From: Stenotrophomonas sp. 57
Lineage (GTDB): Bacteria; Pseudomonadota; Gammaproteobacteria; Xanthomonadales; Xanthomonadaceae
NCBI RefSeq assembly: GCF_030291075.1
Contig: NZ_CP127407.1
Span: 1,052,001 to 1,116,000, forward strand
Length of the DNA: 64,000 nucleotides
Direction of reading: 5' to 3'
The notes beneath the pieces are model-generated. The model was not told the origin of the DNA, did not search any database, and was given only the letters and a program-made list of their open reading frames with translations. The position numbers and the translations under genes are program-made. This document shows, one piece after another, positions 42,226 through 51,572 of this stretch (within the stretch, counting starts at the first letter, position 1; each line of letters starts with the position of its first letter).

Positions 42226-43839
42226 ATGTCGCACTATCCATGGTGGCGCGGAGCCGTCATCTACCAGATCTACCCGCGCAGCTACCTCGATGCCAACGGC
42301 GACGGGGTGGGTGACCTGCCGGGCATCATCGAGCGGCTGGACCACATCGCCGCGCTGGGCGTGGACGCGATCTGGATTTCGCCGTTCTTCAAGTCCCCCA
42401 TGGCCGACTTCGGCTACGACATCGCCGACTACCGCGACGTCGACCCGCTGTTCGGCAGCCTGGGCGACTTCGACCGGCTGCTGGCCAAGGCCCACGGCCT
42501 GGGCCTGAAGGTGATGATCGACCAAGTGCTGAGCCACACCTCGATCGAGCACGCCTGGTTCCGCGAGAGCCGCCAGGACCGCAGCAATCCGAAGGCCGAC
42601 TGGTACGTGTGGGCCGATCCGCGCGAGGACGGCACCCCGCCCAACAACTGGCTGTCGCTGTTCGGCGGCGGCGCCTGGCAGTGGGAGCCGCGCCGTGAGC
42701 AGTACTACCTGCACAACTTCCTGGTCGACCAGCCGGACCTGAACTTCCACCACCCGGACGTGCAGCAGGCCACCCTGGACAACGTGCGTTTCTGGCTGGA
42801 CCGCGGCGTGGACGGCTTCCGTCTGGACGCCATCAATTTCTGCTTCCACGACGCGCAGCTGCGCGACAACCCGCCAAAACCCGCCGACAAGCGCGTGGGC
42901 CGCGGCTTCAGCCCGGACAACCCGTACGCGTACCAGTACCACTACTACAACAATACCCAGCCGGAGAACCTGCCCTTCCTGGAGCAGTTGCGCGCGCTGC
43001 TGGACGAGTACCCGGGCGCGGTGAGCCTGGGCGAGATCTCCTCGGAGGACTCGCTGGCCACCACCGCCGAGTACACCCGGGACGGCCGCCTGCACATGGG
43101 CTACAGCTTCGAGCTGCTGGTGGACGACTACAGCGCGGCCTACATCCGCGACACGGTCTCCCGCCTGGAAGCGGCGATGACCGAAGGCTGGCCGTGCTGG
43201 GCGGTTTCGAATCACGACGTGGAGCGGGCGGTCAGCCGTTGGGGCGGGCACCCGGCCGACCCGCGGCTGGCGCGGATGCTGGTGGCGCTGCTGTGCTCGC
43301 TGCGCGGCTCGGTGTGCCTGTACCAGGGCGAGGAGCTGGGCCTGGCCGAGGCCGAGGTGCCGTTCGAGGCCCTGCAGGACCCCTACGGCATCACTTTCTG
43401 GCCGAACTTCAAGGGCCGTGATGGCTGCCGCACGCCGATGCCGTGGACCGATGCGCCGCTGGCCGGTTTCACGTCCGGCCAGCCGTGGCTGCCGATTCCG
43501 GCCGAGCACCGGGCGGCGGCGGTGGCCGTGCAGGAACGCGACCCGCACTCGGTGCTGACCGCGTTCCGGGCATTCCTGGCCTGGAGGCGCAGTCAGCCGG
43601 CACTTCTGCATGGCAGCATCCGGTTCATCGACAGTACCGAGCCAGTGCTGCTGTTCGAGCGTATGCTTGCAGATGAAACCCTCCTCCTGGCGTTCAACCT
43701 GTCGGCCGAGGCGGTGTGCCATCCGCTGCCGCCGGGCAACTGGCAGCAGGTGGAGGTGCCGGGCCCGGATGCGGGCACGGTGCAGGGCAATGAACTCCAG
43801 CTGCCGCCGCGCGCGGTGTATTGCGCTCGACGCAGCTGA
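42226..43839 (+). CDS. GH13 alpha-glucosidase (XgtA-like)
   Basis: A 537-residue cytoplasmic GH13 enzyme. Conserved regions are MIDQVLSHTS (I), GFRLDAINF with the nucleophile Asp (II), GEISSED with the acid/base Glu (III) and SNHDVERAV (IV). The opening WWRGAVIYQIYPRSYLDANG is typical of oligo-1,6-/alpha-glucosidases, and length and sequence fit the Xanthomonas alpha-glucosidase XgtA that acts on maltose-type alpha-1,4 links. No signal peptide is present; the start at 42226 follows a GGAGGGGG site. It is monocistronic with its own terminator and operator. Confidence 0.88.
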   Translation: MSHYPWWRGAVIYQIYPRSYLDANGDGVGDLPGIIERLDHIAALGVDAIWISPFFKSPMADFGYDIADYRDVDPLFGSLGDFDRLLAKAHGLGLKVMIDQVLSHTSIEHAWFRESRQDRSNPKADWYVWADPREDGTPPNNWLSLFGGGAWQWEPRREQYYLHNFLVDQPDLNFHHPDVQQATLDNVRFWLDRGVDGFRLDAINFCFHDAQLRDNPPKPADKRVGRGFSPDNPYAYQYHYYNNTQPENLPFLEQLRALLDEYPGAVSLGEISSEDSLATTAEYTRDGRLHMGYSFELLVDDYSAAYIRDTVSRLEAAMTEGWPCWAVSNHDVERAVSRWGGHPADPRLARMLVALLCSLRGSVCLYQGEELGLAEAEVPFEALQDPYGITFWPNFKGRDGCRTPMPWTDAPLAGFTSGQPWLPIPAEHRAAAVAVQERDPHSVLTAFRAFLAWRRSQPALLHGSIRFIDSTEPVLLFERMLADETLLLAFNLSAEAVCHPLPPGNWQQVEVPGPDAGTVQGNELQLPPRAVYCARRS

Positions 43840-43867
43840 CCGTTTTTCTCCGGTGGCGGTACTTGCG

Positions 43868-43899
43868 GGGACGGGGCCGAAGCGCCCCGTCCCTTTTTT
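43868..43899 (+). terminator. Rho-independent terminator of the alpha-glucosidase gene
   Basis: Perfect 10-bp stem GGGACGGGGC/GCCCCGTCCC (43868-43877 and 43884-43893), a 6-nt loop and six T residues (43894-43899), 28 bp after the stop codon. Confidence 0.9.
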
Positions 43900-43940
43900 G
43901 TGGGCGGCGCCCTGACGACCAACGGCCAGCCTTCGCGCAA

Positions 43941-43970
43941 AAGAAAACCCGCTGCCTGCGCAGCGGGTTT
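43941..43970 (-). terminator. Rho-independent terminator of the TonB receptor gene
   Basis: Perfect 10-bp stem AAACCCGCTG/CAGCGGGTTT (43945-43954 and 43961-43970) with a 6-nt loop. It is followed on the minus strand by a T-rich tail (A-run 43941-43947). It lies about 84 bp after the receptor stop codon. Confidence 0.82.
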
Positions 43971-43995
43971 CCGGTCCTGCTCCCTGTTTCCTGTT

Positions 43996-44012
43996 GCCGG
44001 CCAGCGGCCGGC
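43996..44012. repeat. Single REP-like palindrome
   Basis: GCCGGCC-AGC-GGCCGGC, a solo copy of the common 17-bp palindrome, between the terminators and the receptor stop codon. Confidence 0.7.
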
Positions 44013-44053
44013 ACCGCCGGGTCCGGGGGCGCCGGGCAGGGCCCGGCGCGACC

Positions 44054-46810
44054 TCAGAACTTGTAGTTCACGCCCAGCATGTAGGTGCGGCCCCACTCGA
44101 TGTACTCCAGCGGACGGTCCTTGCTGCCGGCGTAGGTGCGGTACGGCTCGTTGGTCAGGTTGCTGCCCTGCAGCAGCAGGGTCAGGCCACGCAGGGCGCT
44201 GCTGTCGCTGAAGGTGTAGCTGACCTGCGCATCGGTCACGTTTTCGCCCACCACGTAGCGCAGGCTGCGGTTGCCGTTGAAGTTGCCGATCTCACCGATG
44301 AAGTCCGAGCGGCGGCGCTGGCTCACCCGTGCCTCGAAGCCGCTGCGCTCGTAATACGCGGTGAAGTTGTACACGCGCTTGGACAGGCCGGGCAGGCTGA
44401 TCGGATCGGTGCCCACGCTGGACGCGCTTTCCGGATCCAGGATGGTGATGTCGCTCTTGTTGAACGTCGCGCTGGCCTGCACGCCGAAGCCGCGCAGGGT
44501 GTCGGTCAGCATCTCCAGCGGGAACGACGCGGTCAGTTCCAGGCCCTTCAGCGTACCGCCCTTGCCGTTCTGCGGCGCGGAGAAGGTGCCGGTGGTCAGT
44601 ACCGGTGCGGTCATGCCCGGCGGCGGCACGTAGCTGCCCAGCAGTGCGGTGAAGTCATAGTTGTCGACCGACTGGGTGTAGACGTAGCTCTTCAGGTCCT
44701 TGTAGAAGATCGCGGCGGCCACGTAGGCCTTCTCGCCGAAGTACTTCTCATAGGACAGGTCCAGTGCGGTGGCGCGCCACGGGTCCAGCAACGGGTTGCC
44801 ACCACTGCCGCCAGGGCGGCCGGTGCCGGTATCCACGCCGAATTCCAGGCCGGCACGCATCTGGTCCACGCGCGGGCGTGCGACCTGCTTGGCGGCGGCG
44901 AAGCGCAGCGTCTGCTGGTGCGGGAACATGAAGGCCAGGTTCAAGCTCGGCAGCCAGTCGTTGTACTTGCGGCCAGCGGAGTAGGGCTGGATGTTGCTGC
45001 CAGCCGGCTGCGAGCTGTCCCAGTAGCGCGAATCCGAGCTCTGGTCGGTGTGCTGCATCTGCACGCCGATGTTGCCGCGCACGCCGACCACGCCGATGTC
45101 GGTGTTGATGTTCAGGCGCGCCCAGGCGGTGGTGATCTTTTCCTGCACCGTCCACGACTTGGGAATCAGGTAGTCCAGGTTGTCGACCGGGTTGAAGGTC
45201 ATGTAGCGACCGACCGCGGCCGGCACGTTCCAGGCCGGGATGGTGCCGAGGCCGGCGAAGCTCAGGTCGACCGGGCGGTACTGCAGGTCCGAGGCGATGT
45301 TGGCATCGCCCTGTGCACCGAGCAGGATGTTGCCTTCGGACTGGGTCTTGACCTTGCGGCGGTCGGCGTAGTTCACGCCGATGTCCAGATCCGGCGCCCA
45401 CGAAGCGATGGCCTCGGGCAGCGCAATCGTCGCGGCCAGCTTGCCGCCCTTCAGGCGGTCTTCCACCTGCGGCACCTTGCCGTAGCCGGAGCCATAGATG
45501 GTGTTGGTCAGGAACAGCGCATCGGGATTGGAGTAGTTCAGGCCCGGGCTGATCTGCGAGAAGCCGTTCTGGCGGATCGACACGCCGACCGTATCCAGCT
45601 GCGGCATCGGGGTCAGCTGCAGGTTGTTTTCCAGGTTCAGCTCATCGCGCGTGGCCTTGGAGTAGTTCAGGTCGGCGACCAGCTTGACGCCGCTGAAGTT
45701 GAACTCGTTGTTCCAGCCGAACGCATCAATCTTGTCCTTGCGCTTGTTGTACATGCCGCGCACCAGCGGGTACACGCCGCTGGCGGTGCCGCCGGTGAAC
45801 GAACCATTGGCGTTGACCTGCGGGTTGCTGACCAGCAGGCCCGGGGTGTAATTGCCGTTGTAGTTGCTCAGGTTGAGCTCGAACTGGTTGGCGGTATCGA
45901 CCTGCTCGGCTTCGGTGTGGAATGCATCGAAGGTGCTGGTCCAGCTGTTGTTCGGCCGGAACTGGATCGTGGCCATCACGCCGTCGCGCTTGTTGTTGCC
46001 GGTGCGGCGCAGCGCCTTGATGCCGTCGGAGAAATAGGTGCCTGCGCCCACGCCCGGGCGGTCGCCCTTGTCGGTGTGCTCGGTGGTCCACGGCTCGTAC
46101 AGACCGACCTGGTTCTCCTGGATCGGCATGTCGCTGTGCGCGTAACCGATGGCGATGCCCAGGGTCTTGTCCAGGAACTGATCGATGTAGCTGGCGCTGA
46201 AGCGATTGCCGTAGGGATCGACGTTGGCGGCACGGCCGAGCGAGCTCTTCTGGTAGCGCCCACTGACCGCGATCACGCGCTCGCCGAAGCTGAGCGGACG
46301 CGCGGTCTGCATGTCGATGGTGCCCGACAGGCCCTGGCCCACCAGCGCGGCATCCGGGGTCTTGTACACGGTCACGCCATTGACCAGCTCGGACGGGTAC
46401 TGGTCGAACTCGACGCCACGGTTGTCACCGGTGCTGACCACTTCACGGCCGTTGAGCAGGGTGGTGGCGAAGTCCGGTGACAGGCCGCGCACGCTGATCA
46501 CCTGCGCACGGCCCGCCACGCGCTGCGCGGCCAGGCCGGGCAGGCGCGAGATCGATTCGGCGATGCTGACGTCGGGCAGCTTGCCGATATCCTCGGCGGA
46601 GATCGCTTCGACCACCGAGGTGGCGTCCTGCTTGACCGCGATCGCGCTCTCGATGCCGCGGCGGATGCCGGTGACCTGCACCGTATCCAGGTTGGTGGCG
46701 GCGGTGCCGGCCGGCGTGGTGGTGCTCTGCGTGGACTGTGCCGACGCCAGCGTGGGCGCCAGCACAACGGCCAGCGCGAGACTCAGCGCACTGCGCTTGT
46801 GGTTCAACAT
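44054..46810 (-). CDS. TonB-dependent receptor for malto-oligosaccharides (MalA-like)
   Basis: A 918-residue outer-membrane receptor of the large carbohydrate group. A GGAGGGG site precedes the ATG at 46810, which opens a signal peptide ending in ASAQ. The TonB-box/plug region reads LDTVQVTGIRRGIESAIAVK, then AESISRLPGLAAQRVAGRAQ and the NGREVVSTGDNRG loop; the barrel ends in LGVNYKF with a terminal Phe. This plug type is used by Caulobacter and Xanthomonas sugar transporters such as MalA. A maltodextrin operator lies 125 bp upstream, and degradative enzymes flank it. The substrate is inferred from context. Confidence 0.83.
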   Translation of the reverse strand: MLNHKRSALSLALAVVLAPTLASAQSTQSTTTPAGTAATNLDTVQVTGIRRGIESAIAVKQDATSVVEAISAEDIGKLPDVSIAESISRLPGLAAQRVAGRAQVISVRGLSPDFATTLLNGREVVSTGDNRGVEFDQYPSELVNGVTVYKTPDAALVGQGLSGTIDMQTARPLSFGERVIAVSGRYQKSSLGRAANVDPYGNRFSASYIDQFLDKTLGIAIGYAHSDMPIQENQVGLYEPWTTEHTDKGDRPGVGAGTYFSDGIKALRRTGNNKRDGVMATIQFRPNNSWTSTFDAFHTEAEQVDTANQFELNLSNYNGNYTPGLLVSNPQVNANGSFTGGTASGVYPLVRGMYNKRKDKIDAFGWNNEFNFSGVKLVADLNYSKATRDELNLENNLQLTPMPQLDTVGVSIRQNGFSQISPGLNYSNPDALFLTNTIYGSGYGKVPQVEDRLKGGKLAATIALPEAIASWAPDLDIGVNYADRRKVKTQSEGNILLGAQGDANIASDLQYRPVDLSFAGLGTIPAWNVPAAVGRYMTFNPVDNLDYLIPKSWTVQEKITTAWARLNINTDIGVVGVRGNIGVQMQHTDQSSDSRYWDSSQPAGSNIQPYSAGRKYNDWLPSLNLAFMFPHQQTLRFAAAKQVARPRVDQMRAGLEFGVDTGTGRPGGSGGNPLLDPWRATALDLSYEKYFGEKAYVAAAIFYKDLKSYVYTQSVDNYDFTALLGSYVPPPGMTAPVLTTGTFSAPQNGKGGTLKGLELTASFPLEMLTDTLRGFGVQASATFNKSDITILDPESASSVGTDPISLPGLSKRVYNFTAYYERSGFEARVSQRRRSDFIGEIGNFNGNRSLRYVVGENVTDAQVSYTFSDSSALRGLTLLLQGSNLTNEPYRTYAGSKDRPLEYIEWGRTYMLGVNYKF

Positions 46811-46934
46811 TTTCCCCTCCCAGGCAATGTTGCAGATCGATCTGTGAGCGTTCCGGTGGTGCCGTGAACGTGCGACGCGGTGGCCGCTGTCGTCGCCGCT
46901 ATGGTAGGCAGCGCATTCTTCGCGGGAATCACCC

Positions 46935-46948
46935 TGCATACGTATTCA
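46935..46948 (-). promoter_or_regulatory. Maltodextrin operator, copy 2 (TonB receptor)
   Basis: Reads TGAATACGTATGCA on the minus strand, identical to the copies at 42117 and 49216 and in the same orientation relative to its gene. After 28 bp it is followed by a -10-like TACCAT (46906-46901). No good -35 is present. Confidence 0.75.
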
Positions 46949-46991
46949 ATGGTGTTTGCAGGGGTGTAATCGCTTTCAGGTGCGTCGTTCC

Positions 46992-47063
46992 GTAGAGCCG
47001 AGCCCATGCTCGGCTGCGTTCCGGTGCTGCGCACCGCCGCCCGAGCGTGGGCTCGGGTGCTAC
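46992..47063. repeat. Inverted GTAG repeat dimer
   Basis: GTAGAGCCGAGCCCATGC, with a stem at 46997-47014, faces CCCGAGCGTGGGCTCGGG (47040-47057), which ends in GCTAC. It lies between the GH97 stop and the upstream region of the receptor. Confidence 0.78.
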
Positions 47064-47087
47064 AGGGGCGCGCAGGCCGGAAAACGT

Positions 47088-49142
47088 TCAGCGAACAGGC
47101 GTGAATCGAACGGCCTGCCCACCGCCCGGAGCCAGCACCAGCGTCAGGGCATCGGCGCTGGTCACCTCGCGGGTTTCGCGGGCGAACGCGAACGGGTTGC
47201 TGCGGAAGTCGGCGCCTTCACCATCGCGGTAGATCTCTGCGCGATAGCGCACTCCGGGTTCCAGGAAGCCCAGCGACACCGGCAGCACGCGGCCGTGTTC
47301 ATCGGTGATGCTGCCGAGGAACCAGTCGCGGCTGTTGCGGTCGCGGCGCACGATCGTCACGTAGTCGCCCACTTCGCCATCGAGCACGCGGCTCTGTTCC
47401 CAGTCCACCGCCACGTCTTCGATGAAGCGGAACGCCTCGCGGTGCTGCAGGTAGTGCTCGGGCAGGTCGGCGGCCATCTGGATCGGGCTGTACAGCACCA
47501 CGTACAGGGCAAGCTGGCGGGCCAGCGTGCTGGGGATGGCCTGGCCGTGGCGGCCCTTCAGGCTGAGGATGCCGGGGGTGTAATCCATCGGCCCGGCCAG
47601 CATCCGGGTGAACACCAGGTTGACCTCGTGCTCCGGCGGGTTCGGCGGCTGGCCCCAGGCGTTGTACTCCATGCCGCGCGCGCCTTCGCGCGAGATCCAG
47701 TTGGGGTAGGTGCGGCGCAGGCCGGTGTCCTTGATCGGCTCATGCGGGTTCACCGACAGGTGCCGGCGCGCGGCCTCCTGCACCACCTTCAGGTGATGGC
47801 GAGCCATGAACTGCCCGTCGTGCCACTCGCGCCAGAGCGGGCCGCCAGCCGGATTTCGCCGGTCGACCTGGCCATCGTCGCAGACGTAGCCGGTCTTGAA
47901 CTGGTCCACCCCCAGCCGTGCGTACAGGTCCAGCGCGGCGCCCAACTGATCCTCGTAGTGCTCGATGGCACAGCCGGTTTCGTGATGGCCGATCAGGTGC
48001 ACTCCCTTTTTCAGGCCATACGCCGACAGCGCTTCAATGTCGAAATCGGGCGTGGCACGGGTGAAATCGAAGTCGTACCCATTGCCGACCCACATGCCGT
48101 CCCAGCCGGGGTTCCAGCCTTCCACCAGCACGCCGCGGAAGCCGTGGGCAGCGGCGAAATCGATCACCTTCTTCGTCTTGGCGGTGGTGGCCGCATGCTT
48201 CGGCCCGGTCGCCCAGCTCTCGTTGTCCAGGTGCATCGACCACCACACCCCGAGGTACTTGGCGGGCTTCACCCAGCTCACGTCGCCCAGTGCGTTGGGC
48301 TCGTTGAGGTTGAGGATCAGGTCTGACTCGACCAGCCCGCCTGCGCGGTCAGCAATCTGCAGCGTGCGCCAGGGTGTGGCGAAGGGCAGCGCGCGGCGGA
48401 CCTTCCAGCCTTCGGCCGAGGGCGAGAGCTGCGCGCGCAGGCGCTGGCCCTCGGTGCGGCGCAGCCACATGCCGGCGTAGTCCACCAGCGCAGCCTCGTG
48501 GATCGCCACGTGCAGGCCATCGCGGCTGCGCACGGTCATCGGCGTATGCACCAGCGGCACTTCGCGCAGCGGGGTGCGCTGGTACAGGTACTCGTAATGG
48601 ATCGGTTCGCCGGCGGGAATCCACCAGGCGGTGGAATCCTGTGCGATGGCAAACTCGGTCAGCTCGTCATCGATGATCGCTTCGCGCAGGTTCGGCTGCT
48701 CGGGGAACACGTAGCGGAAGCCGAGGCCGTCGTCGTAGACGCGGAACACCACATCCAGCCGCCGCTTGCTGCCCGTGGTCTCGGCCAGCTGCACGGTCAG
48801 CTCGTTGAAGTGGTTGCGGGTGAGACGGCGTTCGCCCCACGGCTGTTCCCAGCGTTCATCGACGTTGCGTTGCTGCCGGCCGATCACCGCGAAATCACGA
48901 TCCAGGCGGCCATCGCGCAGGGCAAAGCCCAGCTTCGAATCCTCCACCACGGTCTCGCCGAAACGCTCGACGCGATAGCGCGCCGTGCCGCCGTCCAGCA
49001 CCAGGCTGACCTTGAGCACCTTCCCGGGTGATTCGACGCTGGCGACCTGTGGCGCAGCCTGCGCCAGCGAGGCCACTCCCAACAGGGCCAGGCCGAGCAT
49101 GTGCGCGAACAGCGCGCGTACAACCATGTGTGGCATCGGCAT
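47088..49142 (-). CDS. Glycoside hydrolase family 97 protein
   Basis: A 684-residue exported GH97 enzyme (SusB-like). A GGAGGGGAC site precedes the ATG at 49142, and a signal peptide ends near AQAAP. The N-terminal beta-sandwich includes LDVVFRVYDDGLGFRYVFP, and the catalytic barrel holds GVLVEGWNPGWDGMW, GHHETGCAIEHYEDQLG and FMARHHLKVVQEAARR. GH97 members hydrolyse alpha-glucosides (or alpha-galactosides) of oligosaccharides in the periplasm; the locus points to malto-oligosaccharides. It is divergent from the GH operon at 49380, with a shared operator region. Confidence 0.85.
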   Translation of the reverse strand: MPMPHMVVRALFAHMLGLALLGVASLAQAAPQVASVESPGKVLKVSLVLDGGTARYRVERFGETVVEDSKLGFALRDGRLDRDFAVIGRQQRNVDERWEQPWGERRLTRNHFNELTVQLAETTGSKRRLDVVFRVYDDGLGFRYVFPEQPNLREAIIDDELTEFAIAQDSTAWWIPAGEPIHYEYLYQRTPLREVPLVHTPMTVRSRDGLHVAIHEAALVDYAGMWLRRTEGQRLRAQLSPSAEGWKVRRALPFATPWRTLQIADRAGGLVESDLILNLNEPNALGDVSWVKPAKYLGVWWSMHLDNESWATGPKHAATTAKTKKVIDFAAAHGFRGVLVEGWNPGWDGMWVGNGYDFDFTRATPDFDIEALSAYGLKKGVHLIGHHETGCAIEHYEDQLGAALDLYARLGVDQFKTGYVCDDGQVDRRNPAGGPLWREWHDGQFMARHHLKVVQEAARRHLSVNPHEPIKDTGLRRTYPNWISREGARGMEYNAWGQPPNPPEHEVNLVFTRMLAGPMDYTPGILSLKGRHGQAIPSTLARQLALYVVLYSPIQMAADLPEHYLQHREAFRFIEDVAVDWEQSRVLDGEVGDYVTIVRRDRNSRDWFLGSITDEHGRVLPVSLGFLEPGVRYRAEIYRDGEGADFRSNPFAFARETREVTSADALTLVLAPGGGQAVRFTPVR

Positions 49143-49215
49143 GTCCCCTCCCAAGGTGCCGTTGGCAGACCCGGACCATAAGCCAGCGCGGCAGGCGCGC
49201 TACCGCGTGGCGCCA

Positions 49216-49229
49216 TGAATACGTATGCA
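49216..49229 (+). promoter_or_regulatory. Maltodextrin operator, copy 3 (glycosidase-transporter operon)
   Basis: TGAATACGTATGCA, identical to the other two copies. It is followed after 27 bp by TACCAT (49257-49262) as a -10-like element for the plus-strand operon. It could also affect the divergent GH97 gene, whose start is 74 bp away. Confidence 0.75.
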
Positions 49230-49379
49230 GCTGGACGCAGCCGACGGCCCCGCGTCTACCATGGGGCCAAGGCACCTTGAGGGAGGGGCCGTGCCCGCCC
49301 GCCGGCAACGACGGTGCGGACCTACAACGCGTGCAGAGAGGGAGGGAGGCCGACGGGCGCAAGCCGGTCCGCCGCTTCG

Positions 49380-51572
49380 ATGCTGAAGATCATTTGCCTG
49401 ACCGCTGCCCTCGGGGCAGCGCTGGGATCGACCGCGCAGGCGGCCGACCTGCAATTCGACGGCCGCCATGCGCGTGCCGAAGGCGCTGCCAACGGCAGCT
49501 TCGTACTTCATGCACCGAAAGGTGAGGTGCGCATTGCCGCCGCGCCCATGCGCAGCCAGACCGGCAGCGTGATGTTCGACGCGTTGTTCGCGCTGGCCCA
49601 GCAGGAGATGGACCAGGACCGTGTGGACGCGATCCGCGATCCCGCGTTCGACGAAGGCCGGCCGGTGCCGTGCGAGTGCTTCCAGACCGGCGCGCGCTGG
49701 CCCTATGTGTGGACCCGCGATGTCAGCTTCGCCGCCGATCTGGCGCTGGCGCGGCTGGACCCGCAACGCACCCGGCAGTCGCTGCAGTTCAAGCTGTCGG
49801 CGGCCCGCGATGGTCACTCGCCCGGCCTGTTCGTGGCGCAGGACACCGGGTCCGGCGGCAGCTGGCCGATCAGCAGCGACCGCGTGGTGTGGTTCCTGGC
49901 CGCGCGCCACCTGCTGGATGATCCGGCGTTTGCCGATCAGGTCTGGCAGGCGCTGCAGGGCACGCTGGCACAGGACCGCGCGATGGTGTTCGACGCGCAG
50001 TCGGGCCTGTACCGCGGCGAGACCTCGTTCCTGGACTGGCGCGAGCAGACCTATCCGGACTGGACCCGCGAGGATGTGCGCTTCCTCGGCGATTCCTACG
50101 CGCTGTCCACCAACGTGCTGCACTACCAGGCGCTGCGCCTGGCCGAGCAGCTGGCGGCCCAGCGTGGCGACAGCCGTGCGGCCGAATACAAGGCCTGGGC
50201 CGATGCGCTGGCGCAGCAGATCGATGTGCGCTTCTGGCGCGAGGACATCGGCCAGTACATGAGCTACATCGGTGAAGCCGCGCATCCTGTGCCGTATGCC
50301 AAGCTGGATCTGCTCGGGCTGTCGCTGGGCATCCTCGCCGACGTGCTGCCGCCGGAGCGTGCGCGACGTGCGCTGGCGGCGTACCCGATGGGGCCGGCCG
50401 GCAGCCCGGTGGCCTGGCCGCAGGAAGCGCGGCAGCCGATCTACCACAACCGCGCGATCTGGCCGTTCGTCAGTGCCTACTCGCTGCGTGCGGCGCGGCA
50501 GCTGGATGATGCGCCACGCATCGCCGCCGAGATCCGCTCGCTGATGCAGGGTGCCGCGCTGGCCGGCTCCAATATGGAAAACTACGAACTGGTCACCCAG
50601 GCCGTCCATGTGGATGAAGGCGCACTGAGCGGCCCGGTGGTCAATTCCGAACGGCAGCTGTGGTCGGTGGCGGGGTACCTGTCGATGGTGGTCGAAGGCG
50701 TATTCGGCGTGCAGGACGATGGCCGTGTGCAACCCAAGCTGCCGACGGTGCTGGTGCCGGAGCTGTTCGGCACGCAGCGCAGCATCACCCTGGAAGCCAA
50801 CAACAAGCGCTACGTGCTGGAGCGCCCGCAGACCCTGGGCGACGGCCTGCTGGTGGCGGGCAGCACCATCACGCGCGGCACGACCACCACGGTGCAGCTG
50901 GTCGCTGCACCGGCAGCGGCCGGTGTTGCCATCACGAGCGCGGACGCCAACGCACGCGCGCCGGCCACGCCGGTGGCGCCGCAGGTTCTGCGCAAGGGCG
51001 CGGGCTGGGACGTGCAGGTCGCGACGCATCACGTGCTGTGGCAGGACGGCCAGGCGGTCACCGCCAGCAACGGCGCGGCGCGCATCAGCGACGATGGCCT
51101 GCAGCACTGCCTCAGCCTGACCCGCCGCGAGGGCGGGCTGGAATCGCTGCACAGCCCGATGGTCTGTGTCGGGCCGGAGCAGCGGCTGAAAGGGGAGCAG
51201 CGCTGGCAGTTCACCTCGGCCAAGGCCGGGCATGTACGCCTGCGATTGCGGTACGCCAACCCGAACGGGCCGATCAATACGGGCGTCACCGCTGCTGTGA
51301 AGCAGCTGGCGCTGCAGTGCGCGGGCCAGCCGCTGCAACGGCACACGGTTGCACTGCCGCACAGCGTGGCCGTGCAGGATTCCACGGCGGCGACGTTCGC
51401 GGTACCCAAGGGGCCGTGCACGGTCACGCTTGAAGAGGGTTTCAACATGAGCGCGCTTGAACACTTCGCGCATTACACCGGTGGCAAGGGCGGGCGCGAC
51501 GGTATGCTGAATCGGGCGCAGGTGCAGGCATTGAAAGTGGCGCAGGTGGCCGTGGAAGAGGGCGCACGATGA
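49380..51572 (+). CDS. Six-hairpin glycosidase-like protein (GH15-related)
   Basis: A 730-residue exported protein. The ATG at 49380 starts a signal peptide (CLTAALGAALGSTAQA) but has no close ribosome site. The (alpha/alpha)6 core has ARWPYVWTRDVSFAADLALA, TGSGGSWPISSDRVVW, YPDWTREDVRFLGDS and NERQ/NSERQLWSVAGYLS, in the style of glucoamylase-like six-hairpin glycosidases. A C-terminal beta region follows from about residue 500. It overlaps the transporter gene by 4 bp. A starch- or maltodextrin-cleaving role is inferred from the operon and operator. Confidence 0.75.
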   Translation: MLKIICLTAALGAALGSTAQAADLQFDGRHARAEGAANGSFVLHAPKGEVRIAAAPMRSQTGSVMFDALFALAQQEMDQDRVDAIRDPAFDEGRPVPCECFQTGARWPYVWTRDVSFAADLALARLDPQRTRQSLQFKLSAARDGHSPGLFVAQDTGSGGSWPISSDRVVWFLAARHLLDDPAFADQVWQALQGTLAQDRAMVFDAQSGLYRGETSFLDWREQTYPDWTREDVRFLGDSYALSTNVLHYQALRLAEQLAAQRGDSRAAEYKAWADALAQQIDVRFWREDIGQYMSYIGEAAHPVPYAKLDLLGLSLGILADVLPPERARRALAAYPMGPAGSPVAWPQEARQPIYHNRAIWPFVSAYSLRAARQLDDAPRIAAEIRSLMQGAALAGSNMENYELVTQAVHVDEGALSGPVVNSERQLWSVAGYLSMVVEGVFGVQDDGRVQPKLPTVLVPELFGTQRSITLEANNKRYVLERPQTLGDGLLVAGSTITRGTTTTVQLVAAPAAAGVAITSADANARAPATPVAPQVLRKGAGWDVQVATHHVLWQDGQAVTASNGAARISDDGLQHCLSLTRREGGLESLHSPMVCVGPEQRLKGEQRWQFTSAKAGHVRLRLRYANPNGPINTGVTAAVKQLALQCAGQPLQRHTVALPHSVAVQDSTAATFAVPKGPCTVTLEEGFNMSALEHFAHYTGGKGGRDGMLNRAQVQALKVAQVAVEEGAR

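Noticed and set aside
43994..46480. 828-codon plus-strand frame opposite the maltodextrin TonB receptor
   Set aside because: Antisense shadow; it begins within a REP palindrome and has no protein-like features.
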